Assembly (NCBI GenBank): GCA_905480195.1
Contig: CAJQPN010000001.1
Location: 62,001-126,000, forward strand
Reading direction: 5' to 3'
Origin: an uncultured Acidimicrobiales bacterium
GTDB lineage: Bacteria > Actinomycetota > Acidimicrobiia > Acidimicrobiales > Aldehydirespiratoraceae
DNA: 64,000 bases
The first letter of the stretch is position 1, and each line of letters opens with the position of its first letter. The position numbers were made by a program, and so were the translations under genes. Below the pieces are notes generated by a model. That model made no database searches, had not been told where the DNA came from, and saw only the letters and a list, made by a program, of their open reading frames with translations. Below are positions 24,323 through 32,463 of the stretch, one piece after another.

Positions 24323-25108
24323 ATGGGCGACCCCTTCGATCTGACCGCAAAGACCGCCATCGTCACCGGCGGTACCAAGGGTCTCGGCCGCGAGATCGCA
24401 ACGCGGCTGCTCGATCACGGCGCCGATGTCGTCGTCTGTGCTCGCAACGAACCGCTTGAGCCGGTTCGGTCAGCCGATCGCGTCGCCGAGTTCGTCGCGG
24501 CTGACGTACGCGATGCCGAACAGATCGCCGCAGTCGTGCGTTCGACACTTGACCGTACCGGCCGCATCGACATCCTCGTGAATAACGCGGGAGGGGCGCC
24601 ACCCGCCGAAAGTGCAACCGTGTCACCCCGCTTCAACGAGAAGATCATCGAGCTCAATCTGCTCGCTCCACTCATGTTCAGCCAAGCCGTTCACGACACG
24701 ATGCAGACCCAAACCGATGGTGGCGTGATCATCAACATTGCGTCGGTCTCCGGGCAGCGAGCCAACCCGAAGGGAGTCGCATACGGGGCCGCCAAGGCCG
24801 GGCTCATCAACATGACCCAAACCCTCGCGCATGAGTGGGGTCCCAAGATCCGGGTCCTGGCACCCGTCGTTGGCATGATCGTCACCGACGACGCCCACCT
24901 GTTCTACGGCGACCAGGATGGCATCGACGCGATCGGCGCGATCCTCCCGATGAAGCGGATGGGGGAACCCGCCGACGTGGCCGACGTCGTGCTCTTCTGT
25001 GTGTCGCCGCTGGCCCGATGGATGACCGGTTGCACCGTTCCAATCGATGGTGGCGGCGAAGGAGCCGCCTACCTCGACGCAGCAACTGGCGAGGCAACGT
25101 CAACATGA
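24323..25108 (+). CDS. short-chain dehydrogenase/reductase
   Basis: 261-residue classical SDR with the cofactor motif TGGTKGLG, the NNAGG strand, and the catalytic Ser (NIASVSG) plus YGAAK. It would oxidise or reduce a hydroxyacyl-CoA or alcohol with NAD(P). Divergent from the ipdAB-like run and sharing the 24265 inverted repeat, it is probably part of the same regulon; a homologous SDR sits among the KstR2-regulated genes of mycobacteria. Its stop overlaps the start of the next small gene by 4 bases. Confidence 0.87.
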   Translation: MGDPFDLTAKTAIVTGGTKGLGREIATRLLDHGADVVVCARNEPLEPVRSADRVAEFVAADVRDAEQIAAVVRSTLDRTGRIDILVNNAGGAPPAESATVSPRFNEKIIELNLLAPLMFSQAVHDTMQTQTDGGVIINIASVSGQRANPKGVAYGAAKAGLINMTQTLAHEWGPKIRVLAPVVGMIVTDDAHLFYGDQDGIDAIGAILPMKRMGEPADVADVVLFCVSPLARWMTGCTVPIDGGGEGAAYLDAATGEATST

Positions 25109-25344
25109 TCGCTGTTCTCGTCGGCGCGCTCACCGACCTCGCCCAGGTCACCGATCCCGACTACCTCGACGACGCCGGCCGCATCATCGGGTCGCCCGAC
25201 CCGGGCCCCGACCCGACCCATTCCGGCGACCGTGGTGGCGTGCTGCAGTTCGTGTTGTTCTTCGGTCTGGTCGGTGGCGTGAGCTTCATTGCCTGGCGGA
25301 TCCGCACCGCCATGCGCCAAGCTCCCCCTTCCGAGGAGGGCTGA
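25105..25344 (+). CDS. 79-residue membrane-anchored small protein
   Basis: Small protein starting MIAVLVGALTDLAQV, with a Pro/Asp-rich loop (PDPGPDPTH), then one clear transmembrane helix (FVLFFGLVGGVSFIAW) and a basic C-terminus. The ATG overlaps the SDR stop (ATGA) and the next gene begins after two more bases, so it is made as part of that operon. The N-terminal hydrophobic stretch may be a second short helix or a signal. No family recognised. Confidence 0.65.
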   Translation: MIAVLVGALTDLAQVTDPDYLDDAGRIIGSPDPGPDPTHSGDRGGVLQFVLFFGLVGGVSFIAWRIRTAMRQAPPSEEG

Positions 25345-25346
25345 CC

Positions 25347-26351
25347 ATGGCCGGACCACAATTTGTCATCGATTTCGAGCCCAGGTACGGCGAGATGGTG
25401 GAGGTGTCGCCACTGTTGCGCCGACTTGTCTGCAAGAACCCCTCGAAGTTCACTTTTCACGGCACCGGCACCTACGTCATCGGCCGAGGCGACGTGGCAG
25501 TGGTCGATCCGGGCCCCCGCGACAACGACCATGTCCAGGCGTTGCTGCAAGCGCTCGACGGTGAGACGGTTCGCCACATCCTCATCACCCACACCCATGG
25601 CGACCACTCCCCTGCGGCACACGCTCTGCACGAGGCGACGGGGGCGCCGATCCTCGGCTTCGGAGAACATCCCGAGGGCTCAGTGGGTGAAGGCGAGGAC
25701 GACGACGAGATGCACGGGGCCGAGATGGAAGATTCCGAGGCCTCGTCTGCACCTCATGAACCCCAGATCGAGAATGACCCGGAGTTCCAGCGAAAGCACG
25801 CGCCCGACGTCGACTTCGATCCCGACACGACGTTGGGCCACGGCGACATCGTTGAAGGACCGGGCTACACGGTCGAGGCTTTACATACGCCAGGCCACAT
25901 CAGCAACCACCTCTGTTTCGCGTTGGCCGAAGAGAACTCTGTTCTTTCTGGTGACCATGTGATGGGTTGGTCGACCACCATCATTCCACCGCCGGACGGC
26001 GACGTTGCGTCGTACCTCGACTCGCTCCGCGTGCTTCTCGACCGTCCCCACGACGAGCGGCTGTACCCAACCCACGGCGCCCCGGTCGAGCACCACCACA
26101 ACTTTGTTCAGGCGCTGTTCGACCACCGCATCGCCCGCGAGGCGGGCATCATCGGGCAGCTCCGAGAGGGCCCAAAGTCGGCTCGCGACATCGTGAAGGT
26201 GCTCTACGCCGAGGTCCGCAAGGAGCTTCACAAGCCCGCAGCCCGGTCGGTGCTCTCGCATCTCCGAAAGCTCCACGACGAGGGGGTGGTCGAACTCGCC
26301 ACTGCTGACGCGTCGACCCTTTCCTCCAAGACCGTCTGGGTCCTGCGTTGA
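25347..26351 (+). CDS. metallo-beta-lactamase-fold hydrolase with C-terminal winged helix
   Basis: 334-residue MBL-fold protein of the LACTB2/RNase Z-like branch. The zinc motif is THTHGDHSPA, further ligands are in HTPGHISNH and SGDHVMG, and a late PTHG supplies the last His. The C-terminal ~85 residues form a winged-helix-like domain (REGPKSARDIVKVLY...RSVLSHLRKLHDEGVV). An unusual acidic insert of about 40 residues (GEGEDDDEMHG onward) lies between the first zinc motif and HTPGH. The start has a GGAGGG ribosome site six bases ahead. Nuclease or thioester hydrolase activity are both possible. Confidence 0.85.
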   Translation: MAGPQFVIDFEPRYGEMVEVSPLLRRLVCKNPSKFTFHGTGTYVIGRGDVAVVDPGPRDNDHVQALLQALDGETVRHILITHTHGDHSPAAHALHEATGAPILGFGEHPEGSVGEGEDDDEMHGAEMEDSEASSAPHEPQIENDPEFQRKHAPDVDFDPDTTLGHGDIVEGPGYTVEALHTPGHISNHLCFALAEENSVLSGDHVMGWSTTIIPPPDGDVASYLDSLRVLLDRPHDERLYPTHGAPVEHHHNFVQALFDHRIAREAGIIGQLREGPKSARDIVKVLYAEVRKELHKPAARSVLSHLRKLHDEGVVELATADASTLSSKTVWVLR

Positions 26352-26354
26352 CCC

Positions 26355-27128
26355 CTAGGGGTGCTGTGAGCTGACCGACACGACCTCGCCGGTCATGTAC
26401 GAGGCGAGATCGGACGCGAGGAAAACCATCACGTTGGCGACTTCGCGGGGCGTGGCGGCGCGGCCGAACGCCTCACGGCTCGAGAGTTCCTCGAGAAAGT
26501 CGGCGTCGCTCACCTTCTCGAGGAAGGCATGCATCGCAATACTCGGGGCGACCGCGTTGATGTTGATGCCGTGCTGTGCAGCCTCGATCGCCGAGCACCG
26601 GGTGAGCGCCATCACTCCCGCCTTCGCCGCCGCGTAGTGGCACTGACCGGCCTGAGCCCGCCAGCCGACCACGGACGCGTTGTTGACGATCGCGCCGTTG
26701 ATCCCGACATCGATCATGTGGCGCAGGACAGCACGCGTGCACCGCATCGTGCCATCGAGCGTGACGCCGAGCACGGCCGCCCACTGCTCATCGGTCATGT
26801 CCACCAGATCGACGTCACCGCCGAGTCCGGCATTGTTCATCAGGACGTCGATGCCACCCATAGCCCCGACTGCCGAGGTGACCAGAGCCTGCACATCATT
26901 CTCGACGGTGACGTTGCACAACGCCGTGTGCGGGCGCGTTCCGGTCGTCTCGGCGAGGCGATCGGCGGTCTCCTCGAGACGGCGATCGTGAATGTCGGAG
27001 ATGAATACGCTGGCGCCCTCCTCGAGACAGCGTTCCGCCACCGCTGAGCCGATGCCAGTACCGGCAGCTGCAGTGATGACGACCCGCTTGCCGACCAGCA
27101 GATTGTGGGTTGTCGGTACCTCAGCCAT
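26355..27128 (-). CDS. SDR oxidoreductase, IpdF/Rv3559c-like
   Basis: 257-residue SDR with an unusual cofactor motif TAAAGTGIGSA, NNAGLGG, NNASVVGWRAQ and YAAAK, ending in GEVVSVSSQHP. From memory this combination (AAAGTGIG start and the SSQHP end) matches the mycobacterial KstR2-regulon SDR Rv3559c, which oxidises a ring C/D hydroxyacyl-CoA; the match is not computed here. Start ATG 27128 overlaps the upstream SDR stop by 8 bases, and the longer open frame upstream lies inside that gene. It is convergent with the MBL gene, four bases apart. Confidence 0.85.
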   Translation of the reverse strand: MAEVPTTHNLLVGKRVVITAAAGTGIGSAVAERCLEEGASVFISDIHDRRLEETADRLAETTGTRPHTALCNVTVENDVQALVTSAVGAMGGIDVLMNNAGLGGDVDLVDMTDEQWAAVLGVTLDGTMRCTRAVLRHMIDVGINGAIVNNASVVGWRAQAGQCHYAAAKAGVMALTRCSAIEAAQHGININAVAPSIAMHAFLEKVSDADFLEELSSREAFGRAATPREVANVMVFLASDLASYMTGEVVSVSSQHP

Positions 27129-28038
27129 TCTTGTTCTGTTCCATCTCGGCCATTCGGCGTTCGAGGTCGTCGATGAACGGGTTCGGTTCCTGACCGATCT
27201 CGTCGAAGCGGGCCGCGATGTCCTCTGGGGACCAGCGATCACCTTCGGCTGTCATCGTGCGAACCTCCATCGGCTGATTCCATACGCTGATCCGACCGCC
27301 TACGACGGTGTAGATCTGGGCGTTGACGTCCCGGCCGGCATCGCTCATCAGATAGATCACCATCGGCGCGATGTCCTCGGGTTCGCCGGTCTCGATTGCG
27401 AAGGGAACGTTCTCGCTCATTCGAGTCTTGGCGACGGGCGCGATGCAGTTGGCGTTGATTGCTGGACCACCTCGCATACGGATGCTGGCAGCGGTGAGCG
27501 CCGCCGATCGGGTGAGGCTGACGATGCCGCCCTTCGCGGCCGAGTAGTTGGCCTGGGCGGTCGATGCGGTGAATGCCCCCGAGGTGAAGCCGACCAGTGA
27601 ACCGCCGGTTTCCTGCTTGCGCATCCGGTTGAAGGCGGCCCGATAGACGTTGAAGTGGCCCTTGAGGTGCACGGCGATCACGTGGTCCCACTCGTCTTCG
27701 GCCATGTTGAACAGCATCCGCTCGCGCAACACGCCTGCCGGACAGACAACGCCATCGATCGTTCCCCACGTGTCACACGCTGCGGCGATGACCTGCTCGC
27801 CCATGTCGAATTTCGAGATGTCGCCGGCAATCGCAATGGCGCTGCCACCCTTGGCCTCGATCTCGGCCGCAACAGCATCGGCGACCTCGCTCGACGGGTC
27901 GCTGCCATCCATCGCTACGCCGTAGTCGGCCACCACGACGTTTGCGCCCTCATCGGCGCACGCAAGGGCGACGGCCCGCCCGATTCCGGCGCCACCCCCG
28001 GTGATCGCGATGTTCTTTCCCTCGAGGTGTCCACTCAT
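27121..28038 (-). CDS. SDR oxidoreductase with C-terminal extension
   Basis: 305-residue SDR of the longer hydroxysteroid/MFE-2-like type. It shows TGGGAGIGRAVAL, a long segment VVVADYGVAMDGSDPSSE typical of the group, the catalytic YSAAK, and about 45 extra residues after the fold ending in an acidic/Asn tail. In size and features it resembles the KstR2-regulon protein Rv3548c of mycobacteria. It heads a two-gene unit with the downstream SDR (8-base overlap). The cluster context suggests beta-oxidation-like steps on steroid fragments. Confidence 0.83.
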   Translation of the reverse strand: MSGHLEGKNIAITGGGAGIGRAVALACADEGANVVVADYGVAMDGSDPSSEVADAVAAEIEAKGGSAIAIAGDISKFDMGEQVIAAACDTWGTIDGVVCPAGVLRERMLFNMAEDEWDHVIAVHLKGHFNVYRAAFNRMRKQETGGSLVGFTSGAFTASTAQANYSAAKGGIVSLTRSAALTAASIRMRGGPAINANCIAPVAKTRMSENVPFAIETGEPEDIAPMVIYLMSDAGRDVNAQIYTVVGGRISVWNQPMEVRTMTAEGDRWSPEDIAARFDEIGQEPNPFIDDLERRMAEMEQNKNG

Positions 28039-28113
28039 GGCGCGGACTGTAGTGGAGTCGGTTCAGCCGTCCCGATTCCACCCCGCGCAACGGCGCCGTT
28101 GACCGCAGATGGT

Positions 28114-28142
28114 GGCCATTTCGACCACAAGGAGTAATGGCC
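28114..28142 (+). promoter_or_regulatory. hairpin with Shine-Dalgarno-like loop ahead of the c-di-GMP gene
   Basis: GGCCATT (28114-28120) pairs with AATGGCC (28136-28142), enclosing a 15-base loop that contains AAGGAG (28129-28134). The second arm overlaps an ATG at 28137. The structure lies in the leader of the PAS/GGDEF/EAL gene. It does not match the consensus of known c-di-GMP riboswitches as far as I can recall. Confidence 0.3.
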
Positions 28143-28223
28143 TATCCACCCGCAGGTAAGAGACCACCACTAGCTTTCCCGTGCGAATTCGATCGCCTAC
28201 AGAAGCAGGAATTGTCCTCGTGA
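28137..28223 (+). CDS. possible 28-codon leader peptide (doubtful)
   Basis: Open frame MAYPPAGKRPPLAFPCEFDR and eight more residues, whose stop overlaps the GTG at 28220 of the downstream gene as GTGA. The AAGGAG ahead is only two bases from the ATG, too close to be ideal, and third-base use is not coding-like in the first half. Listed because stop/start overlap would couple the two. Confidence 0.2.
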   Translation: MAYPPAGKRPPLAFPCEFDRLQKQELSS

Positions 28224-30385
28224 GTCCGACACACCGCGAGCTGGAGATCGGAGCCAACGACGGCCCATCGCAAGGGCTGGGCCACCTTGCGTCCCTCGTC
28301 GACCCGACCCTCGACGATCTCACCCGCGAACTGCAGATGCGGATTGCGGTGTCACAGTTCGAGTCCCCTGTCCTCTTGCTCGATATCGACGGCACGATCC
28401 TTGATGGCAACGACGCAACCGCTGGTCTCGACATCGAGCGTGCCGAGGTGCGGGGCCGTCCAGTCTGGGCGATCGACGCCTGGGATCTCCCTGACGCCGC
28501 CGGCGTGCTGACGCCGCTCATCGAGGCCGGCTCAAAGGGTCGTGTCGGCTCGCGGACCCTCGACACCATCAACGACGCCGGTCCGGTCCGCCTCTCGATC
28601 ACCCCGGTCACCGTCGACGACGAGACCGTGCTGCTGGTTGCCCGACTCCAGCGCCTCGGTGACCGAGACCAGACCGAGGCGATCCTCGCCGAGACCACTC
28701 AACGCCTGGCCGCCGCCGAAGGCATCTTCCAAGCCGTCGCAGAGTACACATCCGACTTGGTCTGTCTGCACGAGACCGACGGGACCTTCACCTACCTCTC
28801 GCCGTCGGTGCGTCGCCTTCTCGATCTTGAACCCGGTGCGCTGGTCGGCACTCATCCGGTCGACTTGGCACACGCAGAAACCCGCGCTGCGCTGGTCGGT
28901 GCGCTCCAAGACGTTGCCCGCCGCGGGGCCGAACCGATCCGATTCCGTCACCGGCTGCAGCACCGCAACGGCGGCGCTCGATGGTTCGAAACTGTGATCA
29001 CGCCGATCCAAAACACCGAAGGCGAACTTCACCAACTCCAGTCTTCAAGCCGAGACATCACCGAGCAACGAGAAACCGAGCAACAACTCCTCAAACAAGC
29101 GTTCCACGACGAGCTCACCGGCCTGCCCAACAAGGCGCTGCTCCTCGACCGCATGAGCCAGGCGTTTGCCGCAGCGAGCCGCACCGACCAGCCGATCGGC
29201 GTTTTGTTCATCGACCTCGACGGCTTCAAGACCCTCAACGACACACTCGGACACCATGCGGGCGACCGGGCGCTCACCAAAGTAGCGGAGCGATTGATCG
29301 CCATCGTCCGACCCGGCGACACGATCGCTCGGATCAAGAGCGACGAGTTCGTCATGCTCTGCACCGGTTCTGACGGCGTGCAGGGTGCCTCGATCGTCGC
29401 ACGGCGGATCCTCGAGGCCTTCGAGCGTGACTTCATGCTCGAAGGCCGGGAGGTCCGGCTCAGCGCATCGATCGGCATCGCAACCACCTCCGGCGATGCC
29501 GACTCCAACACCGTTATCGAGCAGGCCGAAACTGCGATGTACGAGGCCAAGCACAACGGTCGCGGCCGTTACGTCATCCACGACGAGGTCGAACACAGCA
29601 TCGACCTCGAACGCCACGACACCGAGGCTGCCCTCCGACGAGCGATCGCGAACGGTGAACTCCGCCTCCACTATCAGCCAGAACTCGATCTCGAGTCGGG
29701 CCTGATCGTCGGGTTCGAAGCACTCGTCCGCTGGCAGGCGCCCGACGGCCGACTGATCCCGCCGAACGACTTCATCCCGCTCGCCGAGGAAACCGGCCTG
29801 ATCGTCGAGCTCGGGCGTTGGGTCATCGCTGAAGCGTGTCTCCAGGCCGGGCGTTGGCGGGTCCACCGCAGCCCCGACGAAGAACCCGTGCGGATCTGGG
29901 TCAATCTCTCTGCCCGTCAACTCGAGGACCCCGATCTGCTTGGTTTTGTCGAGGAGTCGGTTTCCCGAGCGGGGATCACTACCGATGAGATCTGCATGGA
30001 AATCACCGAGTCAGTGCTGATGGGAGACGGCGACTCGGCGACCCGGCAACTCGATGAACTCCGACGCATCGGCATCAGCCTCGGCATCGATGACTTCGGA
30101 ACCGGCTGGAGCCAATTCGAGTACCTGCACCGGCTTCCACTAGACGTTCTCAAGATCGATCGCTACTTCGTTCAGGGTCTCGGCATCGAGCCAGACGCCG
30201 CCGTGATCGTCTCGGCGATCATCGATCTCGCCCACGCGCTCGGGCTGATTGTGATCGCCGAGGGTGTCGAATCCAAGGGGCAACTCGAAGTACTCGAGGA
30301 GCTCGGCTGTGACCAGGCCCTCGGCTTCTACTTCTCCGAGCCACGCGAAGCTGCCGCGTTCGACCAGACGCTCAGCCGAGCCTGA
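28220..30385 (+). CDS. PAS-GGDEF-EAL protein with degenerate GGDEF
   Basis: 721-residue soluble c-di-GMP protein. The N-terminal ~150 residues have no clear family, then a PAS domain (about 165-290, with the ITEQRETEQQL exit), a GGDEF domain and an EAL domain. The GGDEF signature is KSDEF (residues 373-377), so cyclase activity is probably lost, but the inhibitory-site RPGD five residues earlier is kept, suggesting it can still bind c-di-GMP. The EAL domain looks active: EALVRW near residue 500, NLSARQL, EITESVLM, DDFGTGW, KIDRYF and EGVE. GTG 28220 has AGGA nine bases ahead; an in-frame GTG at 28181 is the alternative. Confidence 0.88.
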   Translation: MSPTHRELEIGANDGPSQGLGHLASLVDPTLDDLTRELQMRIAVSQFESPVLLLDIDGTILDGNDATAGLDIERAEVRGRPVWAIDAWDLPDAAGVLTPLIEAGSKGRVGSRTLDTINDAGPVRLSITPVTVDDETVLLVARLQRLGDRDQTEAILAETTQRLAAAEGIFQAVAEYTSDLVCLHETDGTFTYLSPSVRRLLDLEPGALVGTHPVDLAHAETRAALVGALQDVARRGAEPIRFRHRLQHRNGGARWFETVITPIQNTEGELHQLQSSSRDITEQRETEQQLLKQAFHDELTGLPNKALLLDRMSQAFAAASRTDQPIGVLFIDLDGFKTLNDTLGHHAGDRALTKVAERLIAIVRPGDTIARIKSDEFVMLCTGSDGVQGASIVARRILEAFERDFMLEGREVRLSASIGIATTSGDADSNTVIEQAETAMYEAKHNGRGRYVIHDEVEHSIDLERHDTEAALRRAIANGELRLHYQPELDLESGLIVGFEALVRWQAPDGRLIPPNDFIPLAEETGLIVELGRWVIAEACLQAGRWRVHRSPDEEPVRIWVNLSARQLEDPDLLGFVEESVSRAGITTDEICMEITESVLMGDGDSATRQLDELRRIGISLGIDDFGTGWSQFEYLHRLPLDVLKIDRYFVQGLGIEPDAAVIVSAIIDLAHALGLIVIAEGVESKGQLEVLEELGCDQALGFYFSEPREAAAFDQTLSRA

Positions 30386-30393
30386 AACCCCGC

Positions 30394-30984
30394 TCAGCCC
30401 CGAACGGGAACACCGACGAGAAGCCTCGCTGCGTTGGTGAGTTCGTGGGTGAGCGACCCATCGGGGGCGACCCCTCCTACCCAACGGAACAGTGCGCTCG
30501 ACCAGACATGGTGGATGACGCGGGCGACACCCTCGGCGTCGATGTCCGGTGATGGTCCCAGCGCGCTGACGACGAGCGCCCGCCACTCCTGTTCCACATC
30601 GAGCTTGTAGGGCGCAGCGGCGGGCGAGGTGGTGCCCAGTGCAGTGACGAGTGCGCCCATCAGCACTGGACGCTGTTGGGTGCCCGCCGCCGACTTCTCG
30701 AGCAGACCGATGAGGCGCTCGGCGGGCGTGTCACCAGGAACGCCAGCAGCTTCGATCCGCCGGCGGCTGTGACGGAGCCAACCGGCGAGCCCTGCAATGA
30801 GCAGTTCATCTTTGCCAGAGAAATAGCGATAGATCGTGCCGATTGCAACACCGGACTGTTCGGCAACCGCCCGCATCTGAACCGCGTCGTAGCCGCCTTC
30901 ACCCGCCATACGCATCGCAGTCTCGAGCACCCGAATCCGGCGCTCGTTCTTTCCTTGACTCCGGGTGGTGGAGGTCGTGGCCAT
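30394..30984 (-). CDS. TetR-family regulator, KstR-like
   Basis: 196-residue regulator with an N-terminal helix-turn-helix: RIRVLETAMRMAGEGGYDAV, then QMRAVAEQSGVAIGTIYRYF. The GGYDAVQMRAVA...VGTLYRYF-type helix set closely resembles KstR, the repressor of upper cholesterol catabolism in actinomycetes. Its own ligand would be a steroid-derived acyl-CoA (family knowledge). No ribosome site is visible at ATG 30984; a GTG at 31002 adds six residues. It lies 3 to 14 kb from the steroid-type genes, and no KstR consensus is obvious ahead of them. Confidence 0.82.
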   Translation of the reverse strand: MATTSTTRSQGKNERRIRVLETAMRMAGEGGYDAVQMRAVAEQSGVAIGTIYRYFSGKDELLIAGLAGWLRHSRRRIEAAGVPGDTPAERLIGLLEKSAAGTQQRPVLMGALVTALGTTSPAAAPYKLDVEQEWRALVVSALGPSPDIDAEGVARVIHHVWSSALFRWVGGVAPDGSLTHELTNAARLLVGVPVRG

Positions 30985-31030
30985 GGTCTGAGTGTGGAGC
31001 ACGAGCCGAGTGGAAAGCGAATCGCGATCG

Positions 31031-31042
31031 GGCTCCGGAGCC
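31031..31042. promoter_or_regulatory. 12-bp palindrome upstream of the TetR gene
   Basis: GGCTCCGGAGCC is a perfect palindrome in the 125-base gap between the TetR gene and the flotillin gene, 47 bases ahead of the TetR start. It may be an autoregulatory operator; at this GC content such a palindrome can also arise by chance. Confidence 0.25.
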
Positions 31043-31109
31043 GAGCACCAGCTGGGCTCGAACCGAAATGCTCGACCGCGGCTGCGCTCAGATGCTGGGA
31101 CGCCGGCCC

Positions 31110-32432
31110 TCAGTGTTCGGGTGCAGGTGGCGGCGGCGGAAGATCCGAACCGCTGATCGCACCTTCGATCGCCCCGGACGTCTCGTCGCGCATCGACTTG
31201 AGGATGTCGACACCGGTCGCGGCATCAATCTGTTCCGACAAAGACACGACAGCGGCGGGAAGCTGACTCATGAGCCCGGGAATCCCCCCCCGGCCATTAC
31301 CGCCACCAGTGTCGATGACTGCCACGCGATCGATATCGACGTTGTTGACCGTGGACACGATCTTGTCCACGAGGTCGGGAAGCATGTTCAACACGAAGAT
31401 GCGTTGACCGTCATCGCCTGCGGCTTGGTACTGCTCGGTCAAACGCCGGAATACCTCGACTTGTGCCTTTCCATCTTCGATGATCCTTGCTGCCTCGGCC
31501 TGCGCATCGAGCTGCTTGGCTTCGAGGTTCGCCCGTGCCGGCATCACGACGTCGGCTTCGAGGCGACGGCGCTCGAGTTCAATTCGCTGCTGCTCAAGTT
31601 CCTGCTCTGCGGTGGCACGAGCGACCTCACCGGCAACGGTGGCCTCGGCTTCTCTGGCACGAGCGACTGCGTCGAGTTCGGCGGTACGGACTCTGAGCTG
31701 GTTCTGCTCCTCGACGATGTTCTTGTCGGCCTGCACCGCAGCGATCTGTGCTTGCTCCCGGGCGGATGCCTCTGCTTTCTCGGCCTCCGCCATACGCTCA
31801 GCCTCGGCCACCCGAGCTTGCTTGACGACATCCGCGGTGAGGCGGCGGCCGACCGAGTCGAGATATTGGTTGTCATCGGTGACGTTCTGGATCTTCATGA
31901 CGTCGAGTTCGAGGCCGAGTGTTTTGATGTCGTCATCGGCCTCGTTGATCAGTTGCTGGGAAAACTTGAGCCGGTCTTCGTTCACTTCCTCGGGCGACAT
32001 GGTCGCAAGCACCCCGCGTAGGTTCGCTTCGAGGGTCTCTTTTGCGATCTGACCGATCTGTTCGGTCGGCCGATCGAGGAAACGCTCGGCTGCGTTCTCG
32101 AGGAGGCCTTCGGCGCTCGACACCTTGACGTTGGCGATTCCCTGGACGTTGAGCGGAATGGCGCCGCGCGAGTACGCGTTCGAAACGGACACTTCGAGCG
32201 GGATCGTGTTGAGGTCCATCCACGAGACCTTCTCGATAATCGGAATACGAATGGTGCGGCCACCCCTGAGGATCCGATAGCCGACGGTGCGTCCGTCGGA
32301 AAGCGTGCGCGTGCGACCAGAGATCACCGCCACTCGGTTCGGTGGACAGATGATGATCAGCGAACTCACGATCAAGACCATGAAGATCACGACCAGTGCG
32401 AGCAAACCGCCGGTAATGAGCACGGTGGACAT
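31110..32432 (-). CDS. flotillin-like SPFH-domain protein
   Basis: 440-residue protein with an N-terminal transmembrane hairpin segment (about 7-30), an SPFH/band-7 domain (about 30-190), a long Ala/Glu-rich coiled coil (about 190-330; AEAERMAEAEKAEAS) and a Gly/Pro-rich C-terminus. Bacterial flotillins scaffold membrane microdomains. The partner NfeD-like protein is encoded directly upstream, 31 bases away, as is usual for this pair. The ATG follows a GAGAGAAC stretch. The upstream open frame lies in the NfeD gene and is not used. Confidence 0.9.
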   Translation of the reverse strand: MSTVLITGGLLALVVIFMVLIVSSLIIICPPNRVAVISGRTRTLSDGRTVGYRILRGGRTIRIPIIEKVSWMDLNTIPLEVSVSNAYSRGAIPLNVQGIANVKVSSAEGLLENAAERFLDRPTEQIGQIAKETLEANLRGVLATMSPEEVNEDRLKFSQQLINEADDDIKTLGLELDVMKIQNVTDDNQYLDSVGRRLTADVVKQARVAEAERMAEAEKAEASAREQAQIAAVQADKNIVEEQNQLRVRTAELDAVARAREAEATVAGEVARATAEQELEQQRIELERRRLEADVVMPARANLEAKQLDAQAEAARIIEDGKAQVEVFRRLTEQYQAAGDDGQRIFVLNMLPDLVDKIVSTVNNVDIDRVAVIDTGGGNGRGGIPGLMSQLPAAVVSLSEQIDAATGVDILKSMRDETSGAIEGAISGSDLPPPPPAPEH

Positions 32433-32463
32433 ATGGGTTCTCTCTTTCTCTTCGAGTTGGGGG

